This document shows, in pieces, positions 1 to 12,518 of a stretch of 64,000 nt of DNA. Origin of the DNA: Bacteroidales bacterium (GTDB lineage Bacteria > Bacteroidota > Bacteroidia > Bacteroidales > JAADGE01); assembly GCA_021108035.1 (NCBI GenBank), contig JAIORQ010000076.1:44255-108254 (forward strand), read 5' to 3'. Both the position numbers and the translations under genes were made by a program. Each line of letters opens with the position of its first letter. Position 1 is the stretch's first letter. Under the pieces are notes generated by a model that saw nothing but the letters and a program-made list of their open reading frames with translations, had not been told where the DNA came from and did no database searches.

Positions 1-119
1 GTATTTGCTTCTTTCTTATCTTTAATTTTTTGTAGAATTTTGTCAGCACTGCTGATTTCTTCATCCTTTTTTAAAGGTTCAGATACATTTTCTTCATTTT
101 TAATTTCCTTGTCAGACAT
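1..119 (-). CDS. N-terminal fragment of an unrecognised protein
   Basis: An open frame runs off the left edge of the window from an ATG whose complement is at 117-119. The visible 39 residues begin MSDKEIKNEENVSEP and are almost all charged (Lys, Glu, Asp), with no signal peptide or membrane segment, so it looks like a flexible cytoplasmic N-terminus. It is divergent from the cytochrome c biogenesis genes, sharing a gap of about 120 bp with them. The rest of the gene lies outside the window and I cannot name the family. Confidence 0.55.
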   Translation of the reverse strand, partial: MSDKEIKNEENVSEPLKKDEEISSADKILQKIKDKKEAN

Positions 120-242
120 CGGGTTTAAATTTTAGTTAATTATAGTTATAGAACATAAAATTATTTCAAACTGCGAAATTAACATTTTAAGTCAAAATCA
201 TCAAAAAAAATTTGGATTATCCAATAACCAAATATTTGTAAA

Positions 243-1562
243 TTGTTTTTTAAATTTATATTTGTCAGAAAAAATTTTAAAGTGGTTGAAAAAAATAAGC
301 GTAAACTGTTTAATTATCCGTGGAAATACAAGGAGGGATTTGTGATTTCCGGAATATTGATTTTATTGGGGTTAATTATCGGTTATTTTTATAAAAATCC
401 GGTATCATTTCCGAGTTTCCCCACAAATCTTTCAATTGTAATTACATATACTTTATTGTTAGCTGCATTTTATAAATTTGAAAATAACAATAAAATAATT
501 CAATGGTTGGCAAGTATTCCGGCTGCAATTACTTCGACTGTTTTGTTTACAATCTTATCAGTATTATTAGGTTTTATATTACAAGTAAGTTCAGGAACAA
601 TTAATACTGATGATATTTGGTATCGACTTGGCTTTACTCATCTTACAACCAGCTGGTTATTCGTTTTTGCTTATTTATTTTTCATAACATCTTTGGGTTT
701 TGCAACCGTTAAAATGTTTATGCCTTTTAAAAGGAAAAAAATAGGAATATTATTCAGTCATGCCGGTTTATATATAATTATTTTAGCAGGTATTGCAGGC
801 AGCGGCGACAATATCAGAAGTTATTTTGTTTTGGGAAGCAATCAAGATTTTACTGACAAGGTTAGAGCCTTTGATTCAGATATTTATTATAAAACACCTT
901 TTAAGTTACAATTATTAAAATTCGATATTATTGAGTATAATCCGAAAGTTGTTTTAGTAGATGCAAAAACAGGATATCTTATTTTGCCTGATAACAACAA
1001 GCATTTTATTATTGATAAAGGAGAAAAAGCCGAATTTTTAAATTGGAGAATAGAAATAAAAGAATTTTTAAAATATTCCTTTCCGAAAGATACATTATTA
1101 TCATCATTTACAGAATGGAATATGATTCCGGCACTTCCTTCAGCTTATATTGAGATATATGATAAAAATAACAATTTAATAAATAAAGATTGGTGTACAT
1201 GCGGTAATTTTTCTATACCAAGAAAAAACGTCAGGGTTAATGAAGATTATTATTTTGCAATGCTTTCACCGGAGCCTAAAGAATACAGTTCTGATATTAA
1301 AGCAATATTACCCAACGGCAGTGAAGAGCGTTTTACCTTAAAAGTGAACAGCCCAAAAACAATTTCAGGATGGAAGTTATATCAAACAGGCTACAACGAA
1401 CAAATGGGTAAATGGTCTGATTACAGTATTATTGAAGCAGGACGTGACCCATGGCTTCCTGCTGTTTACACCGGTATCTTTTTATTGATTTTCGGTGCTT
1501 TCTATTTATTTTGGTTAGGAGGTAAATCAATAAACGGTAATAAACAAAAACACGAAAAATAA
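243..1562 (+). CDS. ResB/CcsB-like cytochrome c biogenesis protein
   Basis: This is a membrane protein of about 439 residues with four hydrophobic segments in the first 190 residues, a long polar domain, and a final membrane helix near residues 408-428. The closing pattern, GWKLYQTGYNE followed by DPWLPAVYTGIFLL, is typical of ResB/Ccs1, the partner that delivers haem and holds apocytochrome in system II cytochrome c maturation. A CcsA homologue starts 15 bases downstream, so the two form the usual pair. The start is uncertain: the frame opens with TTG at 243, a GTG at 282 is an alternative, and there is no nearby in-frame ATG. The family call is confident; the start is not. Confidence 0.85.
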   Translation: MFFKFIFVRKNFKVVEKNKRKLFNYPWKYKEGFVISGILILLGLIIGYFYKNPVSFPSFPTNLSIVITYTLLLAAFYKFENNNKIIQWLASIPAAITSTVLFTILSVLLGFILQVSSGTINTDDIWYRLGFTHLTTSWLFVFAYLFFITSLGFATVKMFMPFKRKKIGILFSHAGLYIIILAGIAGSGDNIRSYFVLGSNQDFTDKVRAFDSDIYYKTPFKLQLLKFDIIEYNPKVVLVDAKTGYLILPDNNKHFIIDKGEKAEFLNWRIEIKEFLKYSFPKDTLLSSFTEWNMIPALPSAYIEIYDKNNNLINKDWCTCGNFSIPRKNVRVNEDYYFAMLSPEPKEYSSDIKAILPNGSEERFTLKVNSPKTISGWKLYQTGYNEQMGKWSDYSIIEAGRDPWLPAVYTGIFLLIFGAFYLFWLGGKSINGNKQKHEK

Positions 1563-1577
1563 TTTAAATTAAAAACA

Positions 1578-2465
1578 ATGAACCGGATAAATTTTTCATA
1601 TATTGCAATTTCAGGTATCATCTTTTTAGTTTTATCTTTTTTAGTATTCTTCTTACCAATTAAAAAGAAACGAAAAAGGATGCTTGCAAATTTTTTCTCA
1701 ATCGCAACTGTTTTATTGTTTGTATATTTCATTATAACTTTATGGATAAATCTTGAAAGACCTCCGATGAGAACTCTTGGAGAAACACGATTATGGTATG
1801 CAATTTTTCTTCCGATAATCGGGCTTATTACTTTTTACAGATGGAAATATTTTTGGTTTCTTGCATACAGTAATTTAATGGCTATTTTGTTTATTTATAT
1901 AAATTTAATACATCCTGAAGTTTATAATAAAACTTTAATGCCTGCACTTCAAAGTCCTTGGTTTGTTCCTCATGTAATTGTATATATTTTGTCCTATGCA
2001 ATTTTAGGAGTTTCATGGATTGTTTCAATAACAGGTTTATTAAAAGCCTATCCGAATCTTTCAGGTTTCGCAAAAATTATTTCTGTAATTTTAAGCCCTT
2101 TATATTTTTTAATTCATCTGTTTTCAGAAGATGATGATGAAAGCAGTGAAAAAATTCTAATAATGGCTGATAACATTGTATTTATCGGCTTTGCATTTTT
2201 AACATTAGGATTGTTATTCGGTGCTTTATGGGCTAAAGAAGCATGGGGACATTATTGGACATGGGATCCGAAAGAAACATGGGCATTATTAACTTTTTTA
2301 GTTTACCTAATATATATACATATCAGATCTTATCATAAGGAAAAAACAAAATTACATTTATGGATTTTGAGCATCTCATTTGTGTTTTTGTTAGCAGCGT
2401 GGTTTGGCGTTAATTATATGCCTTCAGCCAAAAACAGTGTTCATACATATTCTCAACAAAATTAA
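1578..2465 (+). CDS. ccsA: Cytochrome c biogenesis protein CcsA
   Basis: CcsA is the haem-handling half of system II cytochrome c maturation and works with ResB in the cytoplasmic membrane. The protein has 295 residues and about eight hydrophobic segments. Near residues 223-237 it carries the tryptophan-rich haem-binding WWD motif, visible as WGHYWTWDPKETWAL, which is diagnostic of the CcsA/CcmC/CcmF superfamily. Conserved histidines flank it, as in PWFVPHVIV upstream and the late SVHTYS. It follows the ResB-like gene by 15 bases and is surely co-transcribed with it. It converges on the LptD-like gene, with only 9 bases between the stops. Confidence 0.93.
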   Translation: MNRINFSYIAISGIIFLVLSFLVFFLPIKKKRKRMLANFFSIATVLLFVYFIITLWINLERPPMRTLGETRLWYAIFLPIIGLITFYRWKYFWFLAYSNLMAILFIYINLIHPEVYNKTLMPALQSPWFVPHVIVYILSYAILGVSWIVSITGLLKAYPNLSGFAKIISVILSPLYFLIHLFSEDDDESSEKILIMADNIVFIGFAFLTLGLLFGALWAKEAWGHYWTWDPKETWALLTFLVYLIYIHIRSYHKEKTKLHLWILSISFVFLLAAWFGVNYMPSAKNSVHTYSQQN

Positions 2466-2474
2466 TCTCTCGAA

Positions 2475-5126
2475 TCAATAAATATTATCTTGCCATGCTT
2501 TTTTCTTATTATATTCAATTCCTTTAAATACATTGGATTTTATGTTAATTCTGAATGAATAACCTTTCATTGTACCAAAAGGAGTAGCATTAAAACTCAT
2601 TTCCCAACAATGCAGATCTCTGCTCACTGAAAATTGAACATAAGATAATTTTCTTGCAGAAAAATCATAGGTAGTCTTTGCCGTCATATTCCAGTTCTTT
2701 GTAAGGCTTATATTACCGTTTAATTGAAGAGTTTGAGTAATATCTATAATATTAGTTAAAGATTCTTTATCAAATTTGTTATAAATATTAAAAGTATAAC
2801 TTGCACTTATGTTCCAAGGCAAGTCAAAATCTGCATACGAAATATCCGGATACGGATAATAATAAAATGCATCTTGCGGATTTAAAAAATTAACACCGGA
2901 TGCTTCTTTACCCGTATTAGGTTTCAAAGAACCTGATAACGAAATTGAACCTTTTTCAAATCTGGTAAGTTTATTTTTTTCATTTATCATAAATTTGTTT
3001 ATTCTAACACCTGTTAAGCTGTCAATACTGTATGGATCAAAAGTCGCTCCGAGTCTTAATCCGAAGGTTTTAAATAATCTGGTATTCCCTGAAATATTTA
3101 TCTTTGAGAGATTTAAAGAATCTGCCGCTAAATTATAAGATGTACTAACAGACAAATTTTCAATTATCTTTACTTTTCTTGATTCTTGAGCTGTATCACT
3201 TTTACTTTTAAGCTTCATCTCTAAATTATTACCAATATTTAAACCGATAGATCCTGATCTTCCTTCCGGAGGTGCTCCATATATATATCCGTTATAATAA
3301 GAATAAGTTACGGTTTCCATAGTATTAGGATCTTCTCTTGTTCCGTAACTGTTCCATGGTTTAATACCAAAATCCGGTCTGTATGTATATGATAATGAGG
3401 GAGAAAATACATGCCTGACAGCTTCTACTTTACCTTTCTTGAAATTTAAAATTCCATAAACTTTTGTTGAAAACGGAACTGATATATTAAAATCAAACGG
3501 ATGTGATATTTGCTGTAAAGTGTCTTTTCCAACTTTATTATCTACAACATCATTATTAGGTAATAAAATATTATGCTCAATAATTCTGCTTGAATACAAC
3601 CTGCCTGTATAATTAAACGACGGTGATACGGTAATATAATTCAATAAATTAAAAGAAGTTGAAACCGGAATTGAATATTTCAAACCGTTTTTCATATCAT
3701 ACAAGGTTTGCTTTGTAAACAAGAGAGTATCTATGGTATTTATTGAGTTCTTTGCATTAATATTTAATGTAACGCCTATCTTCTGATACCATTTTGATGT
3801 TCCCGAACCCAAGTTTTTAAAAGGAAATTGTCTTTGCATATTCAATGAAACTGTCGGAAGTTCTAAACTTACCTTTTTAATTGTGTCCATAGTATTTTGG
3901 CTGCCTCTGATATTAGCAGAAAAATTAAAAATACTTCCGGGTTTTGACCATCTGTATGATATACTTGAAGATTTTTGATTATCGGTATAATCATGCATAT
4001 CTATTGCATTTAATGAATTGTGTTCAGAACTTCCGAAATTAAGTGATGTTGAAAATGTACTGTTTGGATTTGCTTTTGTATCTTGCATATATGAACCGTT
4101 TACCCAGAAGGTTGTAAGTTCAGATGAACCGGGTAAAATTCTTTCATCAGTTCTGTTTTTATTATATTTCAACTCCAAATTTCCTGAACGCTTATATTTC
4201 TTTTTAAAGTTGGTTTTAAAAGTCAACCCCCAACTTCCTTTTGAATAAATATCTCCTAATATTGATGTATTAATATTATCGTTTATTGCCCAAAAATAAC
4301 CTCCGTTTCTTAAAAAGAAACCTCTTCTTTCTTCTTCACCATACTCAGGAATAATTAATCCGGATGTATTATTTTTTTGATTTGGTATCATCCCGAAAGG
4401 TAAACCAATAAAATACAAAGGAATATCAGCAATAACGAAATACATCGGACCTGAAATAACATGTTTATCAGGTATTTTTTTTGCTTTTGTTAATCTGATA
4501 TAAAAATGCGGATGATCAAGATCGCAAGTTGTGAATTTTCCGCTTTTAATATGAAACTCTTTATTTGTTTGCATTTTAGCAATATCGCTGTGCAAATAAC
4601 CTTGTTCTTGCTCTGTTTTTACATCTTTAACTATAGCTCTTTTTGATTTAAAATTATATTTTATACTCTTTACGACAAAAGTTTCTTCATCTTGATTTAA
4701 AATCGGCTTTTGATAATTATTCCCTGTACTGTCTAAAACACTTTCTGAAATTAAATAACTTTCAGCTGTGCTTATCTCAACATATGCTGATTTTAAATTC
4801 ATTTCTTTTGAAGTAATTTCACCGGTACCGTATAAAAACATTTTTTCATTTGCCAAAGAAAACAAAATTGAATCTTTACTGTCGTAATCAATCACCTGAT
4901 CTAATGCATCAGGTGAAATCCCGCTTTGTTCAACTGAATCAATTTTTAAACTTTGATCAGTAATTGTATCGTTAACATTTTTATAGTCTGTTAATGTATC
5001 ACTTACTAATATTACTTCATTAGTATCATTATTATTAATTTTTAAGGAATCTGTTTGTGCATTTATTCCGGAATATAAAATTAATAATAATAAAAACGCA
5101 AAAGACTTTATCAGAATTAATCGCAT
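2475..5126 (-). CDS. LptD-like outer-membrane LPS assembly protein
   Basis: LptD inserts lipopolysaccharide into the outer leaflet of the outer membrane. This 883-residue protein has a signal peptide (hydrophobic core FAFLLLLILY, then GINAQ), an OstA/LptA-like N-terminal region at about residues 85-230, and a long region rich in alternating hydrophobic and aromatic residues that reads as a C-terminal beta-barrel. The block ADIPLYFIGLPFGMIPN is characteristic of the Bacteroidetes LptD/OstA branch. The frame extends upstream to a TTG at 5162, but the ATG at 5124-5126 puts the signal peptide at the N-terminus and is preferred. The gene stands alone and is divergent from the amidase gene. Confidence 0.85.
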   Translation of the reverse strand: MRLILIKSFAFLLLLILYSGINAQTDSLKINNNDTNEVILVSDTLTDYKNVNDTITDQSLKIDSVEQSGISPDALDQVIDYDSKDSILFSLANEKMFLYGTGEITSKEMNLKSAYVEISTAESYLISESVLDSTGNNYQKPILNQDEETFVVKSIKYNFKSKRAIVKDVKTEQEQGYLHSDIAKMQTNKEFHIKSGKFTTCDLDHPHFYIRLTKAKKIPDKHVISGPMYFVIADIPLYFIGLPFGMIPNQKNNTSGLIIPEYGEEERRGFFLRNGGYFWAINDNINTSILGDIYSKGSWGLTFKTNFKKKYKRSGNLELKYNKNRTDERILPGSSELTTFWVNGSYMQDTKANPNSTFSTSLNFGSSEHNSLNAIDMHDYTDNQKSSSISYRWSKPGSIFNFSANIRGSQNTMDTIKKVSLELPTVSLNMQRQFPFKNLGSGTSKWYQKIGVTLNINAKNSINTIDTLLFTKQTLYDMKNGLKYSIPVSTSFNLLNYITVSPSFNYTGRLYSSRIIEHNILLPNNDVVDNKVGKDTLQQISHPFDFNISVPFSTKVYGILNFKKGKVEAVRHVFSPSLSYTYRPDFGIKPWNSYGTREDPNTMETVTYSYYNGYIYGAPPEGRSGSIGLNIGNNLEMKLKSKSDTAQESRKVKIIENLSVSTSYNLAADSLNLSKINISGNTRLFKTFGLRLGATFDPYSIDSLTGVRINKFMINEKNKLTRFEKGSISLSGSLKPNTGKEASGVNFLNPQDAFYYYPYPDISYADFDLPWNISASYTFNIYNKFDKESLTNIIDITQTLQLNGNISLTKNWNMTAKTTYDFSARKLSYVQFSVSRDLHCWEMSFNATPFGTMKGYSFRINIKSNVFKGIEYNKKKAWQDNIY

Positions 5127-5257
5127 TTTCTTAATTAATATATTATTTTTGTTGGATATCAAACTTTAATATTTTTTATTGCAAAATTATAATAATAACG
5201 ATACATTGAAAGATGTTTTTTATTAATATTTGTTAAATTATATTTATAATTCTTAAA

Positions 5258-6322
5258 ATGATAAAATTCTTAAAAATTATATTTGTTATAATTTCCGTTA
5301 TTTTTATTGATAATACAGTATTTTCTCAAGATAAAAATGATAATGTTGATATAATTGTTATTGATGCCGGGCACGGAGGAAAAGATCCCGGAGCATTAGG
5401 AAAATTAAGTAAGGAAAAAGATCTTGCTCTGGCAATTGCATTAAAATTAGGCCAATACATAGAAGAAAACTTGCCCGATGTTCAAGTTATATATACCAGA
5501 AAAACAGATAAATTTATTGAACTTCATAAACGGTCTGATGTTGCAAATAAAAATAATGCTGACCTTTTCATATCAATTCATGTTAATGCCAGCAGGGCAT
5601 CACATGTTACCGGAACATCAACTTTTGTAATGGGCCTCAATAAATCTGATAAACAACTTGAAGTCGTAAAACGAGAAAACTCTGTAATCTTAATTGAGGA
5701 AGATTATAAAACTAAATACTATGGTTTTGATCCTAATTCACCTGAATCAGAGATCATTTTTTCATTATATCAAAATGCTTATTTAGAACAAAGTATAAAA
5801 ATTGCCGAATTGGTTCAATATCAATTCAAAGAGCGTGCAAAACGTGAAAACAGGGATGTAAGACAAGCAGGGTTAGTGGTGCTTTGGAATTGCTCTATGC
5901 CAAGTATTTTAATTGAAACAGGATTTATTACAAATCCGGAAGAAGAAAAATATTTAAGAAGCAAAGACGGGCAATCAATAATTGCATCTGCAATTTACAG
6001 AGCAGTGAAATCATATAAAAATACTGTTGAAGGCAACAAAGATATTTCAAAAGTTGATAATAACATAGTTTTCAAAATACAAATTGCCTATTCAGCTAAA
6101 GAAATTGATACTTCTCCTGAAAATTTCAAAGGAATTAAAAATATTGAAAGAATTGAAGACGGCAAATACTTCAGATACTTTACCGGAAATGCAAAAACTT
6201 ATGAAGAAATTGCAGAATTGCAAAAAGAAGTAAGAAAAAAAATTCCGGAAGCATATGTAATAGCATTAAATAACGGGAAACTAATTACCGTAAAGGATGC
6301 TTTACAACTAATGAATAATTAA
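5258..6322 (+). CDS. N-acetylmuramoyl-L-alanine amidase
   Basis: The enzyme cleaves the bond between N-acetylmuramic acid and the stem peptide, mainly in cell separation. The 354-residue protein has a signal peptide ending near VFSQ and an Amidase_3 domain. Likely zinc ligands are His39 (DAGHGG), Glu53 and His108 (ISIHVN); the catalytic Glu is Glu220 (ILIETGF). An insertion at about residues 130-175 is common in Bacteroidetes members. The last 75 residues (VFKIQIAYS to KDALQ) resemble a SPOR peptidoglycan-binding domain. It precedes the MCE gene by 84 bases and may be co-transcribed with it and ligA. It is an AmiC-type enzyme; the exact cellular role is inferred. Confidence 0.9.
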   Translation: MIKFLKIIFVIISVIFIDNTVFSQDKNDNVDIIVIDAGHGGKDPGALGKLSKEKDLALAIALKLGQYIEENLPDVQVIYTRKTDKFIELHKRSDVANKNNADLFISIHVNASRASHVTGTSTFVMGLNKSDKQLEVVKRENSVILIEEDYKTKYYGFDPNSPESEIIFSLYQNAYLEQSIKIAELVQYQFKERAKRENRDVRQAGLVVLWNCSMPSILIETGFITNPEEEKYLRSKDGQSIIASAIYRAVKSYKNTVEGNKDISKVDNNIVFKIQIAYSAKEIDTSPENFKGIKNIERIEDGKYFRYFTGNAKTYEEIAELQKEVRKKIPEAYVIALNNGKLITVKDALQLMNN

Positions 6323-6406
6323 TTGTGAACTTATGGTAGAAAATTAAGAAATGAAAAACAAAATTAAGACCTAAAACTCTAATTTCTACAATCTAAATTA
6401 AAAATC

Positions 6407-9423
<3,017 letters not shown>

Positions 9424-9482
9424 AAGCATTTTCATTTTCCGATTACATTTTGTAATATTGTAAGAATAAATAATTTATAACT

Positions 9483-10004
9483 GTGGCTCTCAAAAATATT
9501 ATTATTAAACGCAACATTAAGAAATCTGTACGAAAAGTACAATTTTTTAACTATGAAACTGCAAAATCCGTAGGTGTTTTGTATTGTATTGACAGCAAAA
9601 CAAATTTTGATCGAATAAAGCAATATATTTCTGATCTGTCAAACAGAAATTTAAAAGTACATGCTCTCGGATTTGTAAAAAAACCTGATGAAATAGGTAA
9701 AACTTATTTCGGACAAGGAAATTTTAACTTTTTTTCTGAAAAACATATAGGTAAAACAGGAAAAATAAAGGAAATTTGTATCAGCGATTTTATAAATGCT
9801 GATATTGATTTAATAATAAACTTTACGACTTCCAATAATTTCTATTTGGAATATGTATTTGCACTATCGAAAGCAAAATTTAAAGTTTCAAGTATTATTG
9901 ATTGCAAATATTCTGATTTAAATATTAATTATGACAGAAGCAAAGACTTGAATTACTTTATATCACAAGTTGATCACTATTTAAGTACTATTAAAAAAGC
10001 TTAA
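9483..10004 (+). CDS. DUF6913-type conserved Bacteroidetes protein
   Basis: This is a 173-residue cytoplasmic protein without signal peptide or membrane segment, starting at GTG. The pattern (SVGVLYCID, an alternating alpha/beta middle, then DLIINFTTSNNFYLEYV) matches the small family catalogued as DUF6913, found in Bacteroidetes next to ligA and dapA. No function is known to me and none is claimed. Its 3' neighbour here is an ATPase/TOPRIM cassette rather than dapA, which appears to be an interruption of the usual order. The family assignment is from memory of the pattern. Confidence 0.7.
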   Translation: MALKNIIIKRNIKKSVRKVQFFNYETAKSVGVLYCIDSKTNFDRIKQYISDLSNRNLKVHALGFVKKPDEIGKTYFGQGNFNFFSEKHIGKTGKIKEICISDFINADIDLIINFTTSNNFYLEYVFALSKAKFKVSSIIDCKYSDLNINYDRSKDLNYFISQVDHYLSTIKKA

Positions 10005-10007
10005 ACT

Positions 10008-11096
10008 ATGATAAATCAATTAAGTATAAAAAACTTTAAATCAATAAAGGAATTAGATTTTAACCCCAAGCGGATAAATGTATTTATAGGTGCTCCTAAT
10101 GTAGGCAAATCCAACATCTTGGAAGCTTTATCATTATTTAACGTTCCTTATATTGAAAATTCTGAAAACAAGTTTGAAGGTTTAATCAGACATAAAAATT
10201 TGAAAAATTTATTTTACGATAATATACCGAATGAAAAGATAGAAGTTAAAACAAATATTGGTGTTGCACAATTAAGATACAGATATAATCTTGATACATG
10301 TGATTTATTTTTAGGCAAAGATTCTTTGAATGATAAAGATTTAGTTTTAGAAAAAGATTACTCAACTTTAATATCAAAATTAAACAAATTAAATGAAAGG
10401 CATCCTAATGCTTTTAATTCTGATGAAATAACGTTCTTTTTCAGTTATTTCAACCAATCCGGTAAAATATTTCAAACAGATGTTTCAAATCATTACAGTT
10501 CAATCAGAAAATATACTTTCAAAAAAGATATAGAAGGTATTAACGGTTATTTTAAATATTTACTGCCTCCTCACGGAGAAAATATAAATACAATAATTTT
10601 AAGAAACAAAGAAATTCATAAAGAAGCAGCATCTTTCTTTGAAATCTATGGTTTAGAATTTTTATATGATACAGAAAACAATCTTTTCGAAATTCAAAAA
10701 AAACAGGAAAAACTTATATATAAATATCCATATAAACTAATTGCAGATACTTTACAAAGAATAATTTTCTATTTAACTGTTGTAGAAACAAATAAAAATA
10801 CAAGCATATTACTGGAAGAACCCGAAACACATTCATATCCTCCATATACAAAAATGCTTGCAAAACGAATTGCTTTAAGTGATACAAATCAATTCTTTAT
10901 TACTACACACAGTCCGTATTTATTGTATAATTTAATTGAAAATACTGAATTTGAAGAACGAAACATTATTATTGCAGATTATAAAGATTATCAAACTAAA
11001 ATAAAGATATTAAGTAAAGATGAAATTATAAACAGAATCTTGGAAGATAAAATTGAAATATTCTTTAATATGGATAAATTCCTTTCTGATGAATAA
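10008..11096 (+). CDS. AAA (ABC-type) ATPase of an OLD/PARIS-like pair
   Basis: This 362-residue protein is an SMC/OLD-type AAA ATPase. The opening INQLSIKNFKSIKELDF leads to a Walker A motif GAPNVGKSN at about residues 28-36. Near the C-terminus lie Walker B (SILLEEPETHSYPP) and the H-loop (FFITTHSPYLLYN). The signature region is reduced (IADTLQRIIFYL). Such ATPases pair with TOPRIM nucleases in OLD and PARIS anti-phage systems. The next gene overlaps it by 8 bases and carries TOPRIM-like motifs, so the two are coupled. The gene starts 3 bases after the DUF6913 stop, with no visible promoter of its own. Defence is inferred from architecture only. Confidence 0.82.
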   Translation: MINQLSIKNFKSIKELDFNPKRINVFIGAPNVGKSNILEALSLFNVPYIENSENKFEGLIRHKNLKNLFYDNIPNEKIEVKTNIGVAQLRYRYNLDTCDLFLGKDSLNDKDLVLEKDYSTLISKLNKLNERHPNAFNSDEITFFFSYFNQSGKIFQTDVSNHYSSIRKYTFKKDIEGINGYFKYLLPPHGENINTIILRNKEIHKEAASFFEIYGLEFLYDTENNLFEIQKKQEKLIYKYPYKLIADTLQRIIFYLTVVETNKNTSILLEEPETHSYPPYTKMLAKRIALSDTNQFFITTHSPYLLYNLIENTEFEERNIIIADYKDYQTKIKILSKDEIINRILEDKIEIFFNMDKFLSDE

Positions 11097-11628
11097 AAGC
11101 AAAATCAGAATCTTTACAGAAGGATATACAGATAAAATGCTTCTTGATATCTTGGAGATTCATCCGAGGTATATTGAAGAAATTGGATCTGTTTCTCAGT
11201 TAGAAAGGAAAATGAACAAGGAATTAGACAAAAATTATCACAAAACTATTGTAGGCATTGCAGATTTTGACAAAGGAAAGAGTTTGGAGTTTTTCAATGA
11301 ATTTGAACTTTGTTCAGATCCTGATAATATCCTTTTAAAGAAACGACCGGATTACAAACAATACATTATATTTATTAAACCTAAAGCGATTGAACGTTGG
11401 ATTTTAGATGCAGCTGAGAGTGTTGGAATAAAACCCGAAGATTATAAACTTCCCTCAGAAATGAAAAAATTTAAAAAAGAAACTAAAAGTATCAATGTAT
11501 CAAAAAATGAAAAACTTATCAGATTCATAAGAGCCATAAAAAAGAAAGAAGCAGAACCTTTTGAATATTTACAGGAAATATTACAAAAATTATTAACAGA
11601 AAATAAATATCCATGCAAAACAAATTAA
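11089..11628 (+). CDS. Small TOPRIM-like partner of the AAA ATPase
   Basis: This protein of about 179 residues has the order of acidic residues expected of a TOPRIM nuclease. A glutamate lies right after the first strand (RIFTEGYTDKMLL), and a DxD lies at the end of a later strand (TIVGIADFDKGK). The remainder is lysine-rich and helical. The frame extends upstream to 11053, but the ATG at 11089 places the first strand at the N-terminus and gives an 8-base overlap with the ATPase stop. Its own 3' end overlaps dapA by 16 bases. It resembles a minimal version of the TOPRIM effectors seen with OLD-like ATPases; whether it cuts DNA or RNA is unknown. Confidence 0.65.
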   Translation: MNKSKIRIFTEGYTDKMLLDILEIHPRYIEEIGSVSQLERKMNKELDKNYHKTIVGIADFDKGKSLEFFNEFELCSDPDNILLKKRPDYKQYIIFIKPKAIERWILDAAESVGIKPEDYKLPSEMKKFKKETKSINVSKNEKLIRFIRAIKKKEAEPFEYLQEILQKLLTENKYPCKTN

Positions 11629-12491
11629 CAGGAACCGGAGTAGCATTAGTAACTCCGTTCAGAAACGATGACAGTATTGATTTCAGTTCACTAAAAAAAT
11701 TAGTTGAACATGTTGTAACCGGCGGTGTAGATTTTCTGGTTGTTATGGGAACTACCGGTGAAAATCCGGTTTTATCACAACAAGAGCAAAAAACCGTTTT
11801 AGATTATATTATTGAAGTATCCGATAAGAAACTTCCTGTTGTGTTCGGTATAGGAGGCAATAATACACAAGCTGTTATCAATACCATAAAAGATACCGAC
11901 TTTACTAATATTGATGCAATACTTTCGGCTACACCTTATTATAATAAACCTACTCAAAAAGGTTTATATATTCACTACAAAACAATTGCAAGTGCATGCC
12001 CTGTTCCGATTATATTGTATAATGTACCCGGAAGAACATCCGTAAACTTAAATGCTGAAACAACGTTGAAATTAGCAAGTGATTTTAAAAATATAGTTGC
12101 AGTTAAAGAAGCATCCGGTAACTTTAATCAAATTATGCAAATTATAAAAAATAAACCTGATGATTTTACGGTGCTGTCCGGTGATGATACTTATACAATG
12201 CCATATATTGCAATGGGAATGGAAGGAGTTATCTCCGTTACTGCAAATGCTTACCCCAAAGAATTTTCAGATATGGTAAGGGCTTCTCTTAAATATGATT
12301 TCAAAACTGCACAAGAGCTTCATTATAAACTTCTTGATTTATCAAACAGCTTATTTCTTGAAGGAAATCCGGGAGGAGTTAAAGCAGCATTAGAAATTCT
12401 GGGAATCACCTCAAAATATGTTCGTTTGCCTTTAGCATCAGTCAGTAAAGGGACTTATAAAATTATTGAAACCCATATGAAAAATATTTAA
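11613..12491 (+). CDS. dapA: 4-hydroxy-tetrahydrodipicolinate synthase
   Basis: DapA condenses pyruvate with aspartate semialdehyde, the first committed step to diaminopimelate and lysine. The 292-residue protein is the usual length. It shows the GTTGE loop at 46-50, Tyr136 (ILYNVPGR) and the Schiff-base lysine Lys165 (IVAVKEASGN). The ATG at 11613 lies inside the end of the TOPRIM-like gene, so the pathway gene is read through from that cassette. The next enzyme, DapB, is at 26857-27573 and is not in the same operon. Confidence 0.97.
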   Translation: MQNKLTGTGVALVTPFRNDDSIDFSSLKKLVEHVVTGGVDFLVVMGTTGENPVLSQQEQKTVLDYIIEVSDKKLPVVFGIGGNNTQAVINTIKDTDFTNIDAILSATPYYNKPTQKGLYIHYKTIASACPVPIILYNVPGRTSVNLNAETTLKLASDFKNIVAVKEASGNFNQIMQIIKNKPDDFTVLSGDDTYTMPYIAMGMEGVISVTANAYPKEFSDMVRASLKYDFKTAQELHYKLLDLSNSLFLEGNPGGVKAALEILGITSKYVRLPLASVSKGTYKIIETHMKNI

Positions 12492-12518
12492 TTTTTTGAA
12501 ATTTCTTGCATCAATAAA

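Noticed and set aside
4018..4248. Plus-strand frame inside the LptD-like gene
   Set aside because: It is antisense to a conserved barrel region with no signal or motif of its own.
10008..11628. A single OLD-type gene broken by a frameshift
   Set aside because: The first frame ends cleanly after its H-loop region, and the second has its own ATG in a short overlap typical of coupled genes. The combined length is also short for OLD proteins. A frameshift cannot be fully excluded without relatives.
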